Source of the DNA: an uncultured Synergistales bacterium
GTDB lineage: Bacteria > Synergistota > Synergistia > Synergistales > Aminobacteriaceae
DNA length: 13,087 bases
Direction: 5' to 3'
Assembly: GCA_905234205.1 (NCBI GenBank)
Contig: CAJOGG010000077.1
Location: 1 to 13,087 of the forward strand
The translations under genes were made by a program, and so were the position numbers. Each line of letters begins with the position of its first letter. The first letter of the stretch is position 1. Below, piece by piece: positions 7,229-13,087 of the stretch. Under the pieces are notes generated by a model, which was not told the origin of the DNA, searched no databases, and saw only the letters and a program-made list of their open reading frames with translations.

Positions 7229-8710
7229 TTAGCAAAACGGATTCTCTGACGGATAACGAACACCAGCAGGCTGATTGTATCCGATCTCTGACGTGTCAAC
7301 GCCGATATATTTCAGAGCATTGAACAACGCTTTTCCGTAATGTCCGAACATGACGGCGCCATGGTGCGGGTAATTCTTCTCAATGAGAACATGACGATAG
7401 AAGCGTCCCATTTCTGGAATTGCGAATACTCCGATACCACCAAAGCTCTTTGTAGCTACCGGCAAAATCTCGCCTTCAGCCATGTATGCGCGTAAAATCG
7501 TGTCTGCTGTCGATTGAATCCTGTAGAATGTAATTTCACCGGGCTGTAAATCTCCCTCTATTGTTCCGTCGGTAAATTCTCTCGGTAAATTTCTTGCCAT
7601 GATTCTCTGGAAATCTAAATGAGGGTTGCAGACTTTTCTTGAGCAGGTATTTCCGCAATGGAAGCCCATGAACGTATCAGTGTGCTTGTAATTGTATTTG
7701 CCATTGATAAATTCGTCGTACATTGCTCTTGGTACGGTGTTGTTGATGTCAAGCAGTGTAACGGCGTCTTCACTTACGCATGTTCCGATATATTCAGAAA
7801 GCGCGCCGTAAATATCAACTTCACATGATACAGGGATTCCTCTGCCTGTGAGTCTGCTGTTTACGTAACATGGGACAAAGTGGAATTGAGTCTGGAAGGC
7901 AGGCCAACATTTTCCGGCGATGCAAGTGAATTTTCTGTAGCCCTTGTGCTCTTCGATCCAGTCAGTTAACGTTAATTCATACTGTGCAAGTTTCGGAAGC
8001 ATTCCAGCGTTAGTATTTCCTTTTCCCAATTCCTGCGACATTTCCTGAACTACTGAATCGATTCTCTTGTCGTTGTCATGTTTGTGATAAGCTTCAAAGA
8101 GGTCAAGCTCTGAATTTTCCTCGATCTCAACGCCCAAATTATAAAGCTGCTTAATAGGAGCATTGCATGCTAAGAAGTTCAACGGTCTGGGGCCAAAACT
8201 TATGACTTTGAGTTCAGACAATCCTACAGCAACTCTTGCAATCGGCAGGAAGTCGTGAATCATTTCCGCGCATTCTTCAGCAGTACCTACGGGATACTCG
8301 GGGATATAGGCTCTTACGTTGCGAAGTGCTAAGTTATAGCTTGCGTTCAACATTCCGCAGAAAGCGTCGCCACGACCATCAATTAAATCGCCGTCACCTT
8401 CAGCAGCAGCCACGAACATTTTTGGGCCTTCAAAGTGTTTTGCTAAGAGTGTTTCTGAGATTTCTGGGCCGAAATTGCCAAGATACACACACAAAGCATT
8501 ACAACCGTTGACCTTGATGTCCTCAAGAGCTTTCACCATGTCGACTTCACTCTCAATTATGCATATCGGGCACTCGTAAATATCGCTGGCATTGTACTTA
8601 CGCTTGTAAGCCTCAACTAAAACTTTTCGCCTGTTCGTTGCAAGTTCTGCCGGAAAACAATCCCTGCTGACTGCCACAATTCCGACTTTAATTTGCGGTA
8701 CATTATTCAT
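7229..8710 (-). CDS. L-fucose/L-arabinose isomerase-like sugar isomerase (FucI-related, COG2407 type)
   Basis: This is a cytoplasmic aldose-ketose isomerase homologue of 493 residues. Candidate metal ligands match E. coli FucI: E297 in SCEVDIYGA, D321 in LLDINNT (the same 24-residue spacing as FucI E337/D361) and H450 in HHGAVMFGHYGKAL. The N-terminal domain (about 8-180) has the FucI-like substrate-cleft pattern with GNFGPE near residues 78-83. A small cysteine cluster, C352, C356 and C361, follows GFH. The protein is shorter than FucI proper. The ATG at 8710 is chosen because GGAGG lies 9 bases upstream; an in-frame TTG at 8728 would overlap that site. Lying between a sugar kinase and a sugar transporter, it most likely makes the ketose that XylB phosphorylates. 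The substrate could be D-xylose, L-arabinose or another pentose or deoxy sugar and is not settled by sequence. Confidence 0.85.
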   Translation of the reverse strand: MNNVPQIKVGIVAVSRDCFPAELATNRRKVLVEAYKRKYNASDIYECPICIIESEVDMVKALEDIKVNGCNALCVYLGNFGPEISETLLAKHFEGPKMFVAAAEGDGDLIDGRGDAFCGMLNASYNLALRNVRAYIPEYPVGTAEECAEMIHDFLPIARVAVGLSELKVISFGPRPLNFLACNAPIKQLYNLGVEIEENSELDLFEAYHKHDNDKRIDSVVQEMSQELGKGNTNAGMLPKLAQYELTLTDWIEEHKGYRKFTCIAGKCWPAFQTQFHFVPCYVNSRLTGRGIPVSCEVDIYGALSEYIGTCVSEDAVTLLDINNTVPRAMYDEFINGKYNYKHTDTFMGFHCGNTCSRKVCNPHLDFQRIMARNLPREFTDGTIEGDLQPGEITFYRIQSTADTILRAYMAEGEILPVATKSFGGIGVFAIPEMGRFYRHVLIEKNYPHHGAVMFGHYGKALFNALKYIGVDTSEIGYNQPAGVRYPSENPFC

Positions 8711-8739
8711 AAATAAACCCCTCCTCAAATTTATTTTAA

Positions 8740-9358
8740 TTAATCAATATCTGCTGTTGTATCTATGTTTTTACCCGTCAGCCCAACGAATGAACCTTCG
8801 GGACAACCGCCATTAGGGTGAGCAATAAGCCATTTGTTGACGTGAGTCAAGAGCTTATCTTCTGGAGTTAAGATCTCTGTTTTCGTTTGGAAGAACGACT
8901 GCGACTCTAAAGCCCTCATTATTGACATGACAAGGGGCATAATGAAGTGAAGTTGCGTATACCTCTACAGCAACACCGGCCGGAACCAAAAACGCCTTAG
9001 CTTTTGATGTATCAAGTGAATAATCGTCATTGATGTCCTCTTTCTTGGCCAAGAGCAGAATAACATCATTAGCAGCTATGTTGATTTCAGAGTCCCTGTG
9101 ATACTCAAGCGCATTCAGCTTTGTATTATGTCCGTTGCAGTAACCAATTTGAATAGGCATACGTCCGTAAATGTTATCTCGTAAGAATTTTGCAGCCTTA
9201 AGGCTTTCAAGCTTCTCATCAGACGTAACGTAGACAGTACCATTTTCCGGGCAGGGCGTGGAATCTTTCAGGACGGTCAACAATTCGCTGAAATCATAGC
9301 CATCAATAACTCTTCCGTATGGTCTGAACTCATTGTCTTTTACACTGTATAACTTCAC
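8740..9358 (-). pseudogene. DUF4867-like cupin-type sugar-operon protein, interrupted by a +1 frameshift
   Basis: Two overlapping frames together give one 205-residue protein. The first, from the GTG at 9358 (GAGGTG upstream), would stop early at 8855. After about residue 159 (FRVAVVLPNE) the conserved-looking continuation TEILTPEDKLL...NKWLIAHPNG...FVGLTGKNID lies in the next frame and runs to 8740. Skipping one base in the run of four T on the + strand at 8880-8883 joins them. The body looks like a metal cupin: GHNTKLNALEYHRDSEIN holds H77, E85, H87 and E91, and SLHYAPCH holds H139 and H144. I recall this pattern from DUF4867, a family of unknown function of about 200 residues, and assign it from memory. 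It sits 16 bases after xylB and 29 before the isomerase. The frameshift could be a sequencing or assembly error, a real mutation or, less likely, recoding. A truncated 167-residue product would keep the cupin core but lose the C-terminal segment. Confidence 0.7.
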
Positions 9359-9374
9359 AACTTAGCACCTCATT

Positions 9375-10850
9375 TCATTGAGCAGAAATAATTCCAAAAA
9401 TCTCTTTCATTGCCGGGTAAATCGTTTTGAATTGCTGATAACGAGCCTCATACTTTTTCACAAGTTCTGGATCGGGTTCCTCGGACTTTGATACTTTTAC
9501 GATAGCTTCCGCAGCGTCCTTGACTGTCTTATATTCTCCGCAAGCCACCATAGCAAGCATAGCCGCTCCCATACCGGGTCCTTCTTCAGAAACTGGCACA
9601 TCGACTCTCATATTGAGAATGTTAGCTATCATTTTGCGCCATAACGGACTCTTAGCTCCTCCACCACAAATCATAGTACTTGTGAGGCTGACTCCTGTTT
9701 TCTTCGCGAACTCGTACATATCCCTAACAGCAAAGCTCACGCCTTCGAGTATTGCCTGCGTCATATCTGCTCGTGAAGAGTCCATGGTAATTCCCGTAAA
9801 TGTGCCTCGTGCTGAAGGGTTATTCCAAGGTGAACGCTCGCCCATCAAATAAGGCAGGAAAAATACATGGTTTTCACCTAATTTGTTAATTTGACTCTGT
9901 TCAGCTGAATAATCGTTTGTGCGTAAAATTTCCTCAAGCCACCATTTATTGCAAGCCGCAGCACTTAACATACAACCCATCAAGTGATAATGCCCGTCGG
10001 CATGAGCAAATGAATGAAGCGCGTTGTTATCGTCTCGTCTGAAAGTGTCAGAGGATATAAAGATAGTTCCACTTGTCCCTAACGATACATTACAACACCC
10101 GTTACCCACGGTTCCTGTTCCTATAGCGGCGGCGGCATTGTCTCCTGCTCCAGCAGCAATAATGATCTTATCGGAGAGGCCTAATTTTTTCGCAAGCTCT
10201 GGCAAAAGATTTCCGACTTTCTCGTAGCTTTCATAGAGTTTTGGGAGCTGCTCTTCATTAACGCCACAAATCTCGCACATTTCTTTTGACCATTTGCGAT
10301 TCTTAACGTCAAGCAAGAGCATTCCAGACGCGTCAGAATAATCAGTGCAGAAAGCCCCGGATAATTTATAAGCTATATAATCTTTCGGGAGCATTATTTT
10401 GCGTATCTTGCTGTAATTTTCTGGTTCGTTGTTCTTGAGCCACAAAATTTTGGGAGCCGTGAAGCCTGAAAAAGCTATATTAGCTGTGTATTCGGAAAGT
10501 TTTTGTTTACCAATGACGTTATTCAAGTAATCTGTTTCAGCTGCGGTTCTTCCATCGTTCCACAAAATAGCCGGACGTATTACGTTATCGTTCTCATCAA
10601 GAATAACAAGCCCATGCATTTGTCCGCCACAGCTTATTCCTGCAACCGTCGTCTTATCAACACCAACAGTAAGTTCAGCAATTCCTTGGACGGTCTGAGC
10701 ATACCAATCTTCTGGATTCTGCTCCGACCAGCCCGAATGAGGGTAAAAAATTGGATATTCGCGAGAAACTGTATTATGAATCTTTCCGTTTTCGTCCATT
10801 AAAATCAATTTTACAGCAGAAGTTCCAAGATCAATTCCTATGTATAGCAA
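9375..10850 (-). CDS. xylB: Xylulokinase
   Basis: This FGGY-family sugar kinase converts D-xylulose and ATP to D-xylulose 5-phosphate, feeding the pentose phosphate pathway. The N-terminal phosphate-binding motif GIDLGTSAVK holds D7. GGQMHGLV (75-82) is the xylulokinase-type substrate motif (E. coli M77-H78). ILWNDGRT (95-102) follows. GAGDNAAAAIG holds the catalytic base D237 (E. coli D233). GTSGTIF and the C-terminal GGGAKSPLWRKMIANIL complete the second ATPase-fold domain. Length (491 aa) is normal. It begins at a TTG at 10850 with AGGGG six bases upstream; the resulting N-terminus (M-L-Y-I-G-I-D-L-G) fits the family exactly. It is the first gene after the operon promoter, so all downstream genes are probably transcribed from that start. 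Confidence 0.93.
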   Translation of the reverse strand: MLYIGIDLGTSAVKLILMDENGKIHNTVSREYPIFYPHSGWSEQNPEDWYAQTVQGIAELTVGVDKTTVAGISCGGQMHGLVILDENDNVIRPAILWNDGRTAAETDYLNNVIGKQKLSEYTANIAFSGFTAPKILWLKNNEPENYSKIRKIMLPKDYIAYKLSGAFCTDYSDASGMLLLDVKNRKWSKEMCEICGVNEEQLPKLYESYEKVGNLLPELAKKLGLSDKIIIAAGAGDNAAAAIGTGTVGNGCCNVSLGTSGTIFISSDTFRRDDNNALHSFAHADGHYHLMGCMLSAAACNKWWLEEILRTNDYSAEQSQINKLGENHVFFLPYLMGERSPWNNPSARGTFTGITMDSSRADMTQAILEGVSFAVRDMYEFAKKTGVSLTSTMICGGGAKSPLWRKMIANILNMRVDVPVSEEGPGMGAAMLAMVACGEYKTVKDAAEAIVKVSKSEEPDPELVKKYEARYQQFKTIYPAMKEIFGIISAQ

Positions 10851-11126
10851 TACTATCCCCTCTTCGAATAGAACAATTTAAGACACACACAACCACATCG
10901 ACAAGTCTTTGCCAAGTGCTTGCGTAAAAACTAATAAACATACTTTTGTGTAGTCTGCGAAGTTTAGTTTATAATATTGTGGAAAATTTAATTTGTCAAC
11001 AGATAAAATGCTAAAGAATACACCAGTATCAATAACTCATTTCATTACGGTAGGGACTGAAAATCTTTAGAAAATTTTGGGATTAGATGACCCTAGAAGA
11101 AAAACTTCGTCTTGCAATAGATGTTC
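10851..11126 (-). promoter_or_regulatory. Sugar-operon control region with sigma-70-type promoter and leader
   Basis: The gap between the AraC-type gene and xylB carries a near-consensus promoter on the - strand: TTGACA (10999-10994), a 17-base spacer and TATTAT (10976-10971). Transcription should start near 10964, leaving a leader of about 110 bases. In the leader two adjacent 11-base direct repeats, CAAGTCTTTGC and CAAGTGCTTGC on the + strand (10902-10912 and 10913-10923, 9 of 11 identical), could be a regulator site. A 7-bp inverted repeat, AAACTAA / TTAGTTT (10928-10934 and 10964-10970), lies between them and the start. Downstream of the AraC stop only weak AT-rich hairpins are seen. The promoter is well supported; the operator is a guess. 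Confidence 0.7.
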
Positions 11127-11969
11127 TCATTGTCTCTTTCTCCGCCATTCTCTTGGGGATATTCCGTAAATTGTTTTGAACGCTCTCGAAAAATGCATTT
11201 GATTCTCATAACCTACAGATACGCCTATTTCACTTATAGGGGTCTTCGTCAACGTCAATAACTCTGCAGCTTTGATCATTCTGTAATTCATTAGAAATCT
11301 TTGCGGCGATTTTCCCGTTGCAAGCCTGAATATTTTTCCAAAATAGCTCCGGTCAAGTTTCAATGCCGTTGCAATTTCCTCAACAGTGATATTTTTCTGG
11401 TAGTTATTCTCAACATAAGCAACCGCCTCGCGTATGTAAGAATCACGCAATCTATTCGCGACGTTAATTCCGGCATTATCGGCTGAACGTGTCAAGTAAT
11501 CCACGAACATATATAAATGTCCTATTAACTGAAATTGTGATGCGTTATTGTTCTCAACTATCTGCAACATTTCATTCTTGAGCTTTTCCCGTAAGTCTGG
11601 TAATTTTGTCCTGTATATCGGCTGTTCCGGCGAGAATCCTGCAACTTCAAGCGCATGTTTTACTCTCAATCCGTCAAACTCGAGCCACGTATATTCCCAA
11701 GGATTTGACATATCAGCTACGTAAGTGTTGACCTGTTCGGGAAATATCAAGAAGCCTTCGCCGCTATGAACTTTGAAAGTATTTGTATGTCCGTGTGAAT
11801 CATCAGCGTATAAAATTCCTCTACCGTTGATAACGTAATGAAATAAGTAATGATTTCTTCTTGCCGGCCCGAATGAATGTCCAGCTTCACAAGTTTCGAG
11901 CCCAAATTGATAAAGGCCAAGATCAACAAAGCTTTGATTAGGGAATATCGAAAATTTTACCTTGTGCAT
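11127..11969 (-). CDS. AraC-family transcriptional regulator
   Basis: This is a cytoplasmic DNA-binding regulator of 280 residues. Residues 1 to about 150 are an AraC-type cupin sugar-sensing domain (HYVINGRGILYAD at 44-56, GEGFLIFPEQ at 70-79). Residues 178-278 hold the two helix-turn-helix motifs: ITVEEIATALKLDRSYFGKIF (194-214) with the GKSPQRFLMNYR block, then ISEIGVSVGYENQMHFSRAFK and GISPREWR. All family landmarks are present and length is typical. AAGGAG precedes the ATG by 8 bases. It is encoded on the same strand directly upstream of xylB and separated from it by the operon promoter, so it is the obvious sugar-responsive activator of the pentose operon. It also faces the divergent MsmX-like gene and could influence both. 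The effector sugar is not evident from sequence. Confidence 0.92.
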   Translation of the reverse strand: MHKVKFSIFPNQSFVDLGLYQFGLETCEAGHSFGPARRNHYLFHYVINGRGILYADDSHGHTNTFKVHSGEGFLIFPEQVNTYVADMSNPWEYTWLEFDGLRVKHALEVAGFSPEQPIYRTKLPDLREKLKNEMLQIVENNNASQFQLIGHLYMFVDYLTRSADNAGINVANRLRDSYIREAVAYVENNYQKNITVEEIATALKLDRSYFGKIFRLATGKSPQRFLMNYRMIKAAELLTLTKTPISEIGVSVGYENQMHFSRAFKTIYGISPREWRRKRQ

Positions 11970-11998
11970 TATATTTTCTCCTTACAATTGAAATTTTC

Positions 11999-12027
11999 AC
12001 GACAAAAATAACGCATTGAGGTATATT
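11999..12027 (+). promoter_or_regulatory. Weak candidate promoter for the MsmX-like gene
   Basis: Within the 158-base divergent gap, ACGACA (11999-12004), a 17-base spacer and TATATT (12022-12027) form a modest sigma-70-like match reading toward the ABC ATPase gene, with a leader near 95 bases. The -35 box matches only four of six consensus bases, so this is tentative. On the opposite strand TTGCTA, 17 bases, TTATTT is an equally modest candidate for the AraC-type gene. Confidence 0.3.
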
Positions 12028-12127
12028 CTAGCAAGTATAGAGATATTTATAAAAGCACGGTTCACTGTAAAATTCAAAACACCTAATTTTTCCCGATAAA
12101 ATTTTTCACAAAGGAGAGCTGCTAAAT

Positions 12128-13087
12128 ATGGCAGGATTATCACTTCAACATATCTACAAGAAGTATCCTAATGGTTACGAGGCAGTCAAGGATTTTAACC
12201 TTGAGATAGCGGATAAGGAGTTTATCATTTTCGTGGGGCCTTCGGGTTGCGGAAAATCAACTACCTTACGAATGGTGGCAGGGCTTGAGGACATCAGCAG
12301 CGGGATTCTGAAAATCGGCGATCGTGTAGTCAATGACGTTGAGTCAAAAGACAGAGATATTGCTATGGTGTTCCAAAATTATGCGCTTTATCCTCACATG
12401 ACTATCTATGACAATATGGCGTTCGCTTTGAAGCTTAAGAACACCCCGAAAGACGAGATCGACAAAGCTGTAAGAGAGGCTGCAAAAATCTTGGAGCTTG
12501 AAAAAGTTCTTGATCGTCGTCCTTCACAGTTGTCAGGTGGTCAACGTCAGCGTGTTGCTATGGGGCGTGCTATAGTTCGTAATCCTCAGGTCTTCCTTAT
12601 GGACGAACCACTCTCAAACCTTGACGCAAAATTACGTGTTCAGATGCGTGCAGAAATAGCAAAGTTACACAACAGACTAGGCGCTACGATAATTTATGTT
12701 ACTCATGACCAGACTGAAGCAATGACTCTCGGAACTCGCATAGTAGTCATGAAAGATGGAATAGTTCAGCAGGTAGCCTCCCCTACAGTTTTGTACAACG
12801 AGCCGGATAATCTATTTGTGGCGGGCTTTATTGGATCTCCGCAAATGAACTTCATCGACGCTGTATTTGATGGCACGAGTCTTGGAGCCGGTGGAACAAA
12901 ATTTGAACTTCTCCCTGACAAAGCTGCCGTGTTGCGTGACAAAGGCTATCTCGATAAGACAGTTGTAATGGGTATACGCCCGGAAAACGTTCACGACGCT
13001 AAAGCCGAGAGTCTTCACAAGTTGACTGCTTCGTTTGAGGCAAAAGTTACGGTGTTTGAGCTTCTTGGCGCTGAAGTGCAATTGTAT
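12128..13087 (+). CDS. Sugar ABC transporter ATP-binding protein, MsmX/UgpC/MalK type (3'-partial)
   Basis: The frame from ATG 12128 (AAAGGAG upstream) stays open for 320 codons to the window edge, so the 3' end is missing. It is a CUT1-class ATPase that energises uptake of oligosaccharides or polyols through separate permeases. Visible motifs are Walker A GPSGCGKST (37-45), the Q-loop in MVFQNYALYPHM (80-91), signature LSGGQRQR (135-142), Walker B VFLMDEP (155-161), D-loop SNLDAKLR and switch H193 in VTHDQTEAMT. A C-terminal TOBE-type regulatory domain has begun (GIRPENV). Such ATPases often serve several transporters, and those genes, if linked, lie to the right. It is divergent from the AraC-type gene and belongs to a different transporter class from MmsA, so it is probably a separate operon. 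Choosing among MsmX, UgpC and MalK is not possible from this fragment. Confidence 0.93.
   Translation, partial: MAGLSLQHIYKKYPNGYEAVKDFNLEIADKEFIIFVGPSGCGKSTTLRMVAGLEDISSGILKIGDRVVNDVESKDRDIAMVFQNYALYPHMTIYDNMAFALKLKNTPKDEIDKAVREAAKILELEKVLDRRPSQLSGGQRQRVAMGRAIVRNPQVFLMDEPLSNLDAKLRVQMRAEIAKLHNRLGATIIYVTHDQTEAMTLGTRIVVMKDGIVQQVASPTVLYNEPDNLFVAGFIGSPQMNFIDAVFDGTSLGAGGTKFELLPDKAAVLRDKGYLDKTVVMGIRPENVHDAKAESLHKLTASFEAKVTVFELLGAEVQLY

Noticed and set aside
8711..8728. Upstream TTG start for the isomerase
   Set aside because: It overlaps its own Shine-Dalgarno; the ATG at 8710 has correct spacing.
11045..11100. Intrinsic terminator or structured RNA after the AraC-type gene
   Set aside because: The TAGGG/CCCTA ends and the AT-only stem between them are too weak and too far apart to call a terminator or riboswitch.
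11951..12110. Repeated AAATTTT-CAC-like words in the divergent gap
   Set aside because: AT-rich words with variable length and spacing are likely chance in this base composition.
1..13087. CRISPR arrays, tRNA/rRNA genes, insertion sequences or attachment sites
   Set aside because: No regular repeat-spacer pattern, no tRNA-like cloverleaf in the short gaps, no transposase and no flanking long repeats were seen; almost all sequence is coding.

Overview
The window looks like a chromosomal segment of an AT-rich, anaerobe-like bacterium. The sugar-binding protein has an ordinary signal peptide and no lipobox cysteine, which fits a periplasm and therefore a diderm. The gene style recalls gut Synergistota or Clostridia-like lineages, but the phylum is a guess.

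The layout has three parts. (1) Bases 1-3160, + strand: four tightly packed, translationally coupled genes. The first encodes a strongly streamlined RNA polymerase beta-prime C-terminal part (bridge helix, second zinc site, trigger loop and extreme C-terminus, with no jaw or SI3-type insertion). Its reading frame is open to the left edge, so it may continue upstream. Then come an unrecognised protein with a very acidic N-terminus, a small unrecognised alpha/beta protein, and a stand-alone AAA+ ATPase of the sigma-54-activator type with a degenerate GAFTGA loop and no DNA-binding domain. This is the most unusual part of the window and may be a divergent transcription module. (2) Bases 3171-11969, - strand: a pentose/monosaccharide uptake and catabolism locus. 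In transcription order it has an AraC-family regulator, a strong sigma-70-type promoter, xylulokinase, a DUF4867-like gene carrying a frameshift, a FucI-like isomerase, and the ChvE/MmsA/MmsB sugar ABC transporter. A hairpin plus T-tract lies between chvE and mmsA, and a hairpin ends the operon. (3) Bases 12128-13087, + strand, divergent from the AraC gene: the 5' part of an MsmX/UgpC-type ABC ATPase, cut by the right edge.

The sugar genes make a coherent pathway. ChvE captures an aldose in the periplasm, and MmsB and MmsA import it. The FucI-like isomerase converts it to a ketose, and XylB phosphorylates the ketose, presumably D-xylulose, into the pentose phosphate pathway. The AraC-type protein is the obvious candidate regulator. 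No classical xylA is present in the window. The polymerase-like cluster converges on this operon at a shared 40-base gap and has no visible functional tie to it. No tRNA, rRNA, CRISPR array or insertion sequence was seen.
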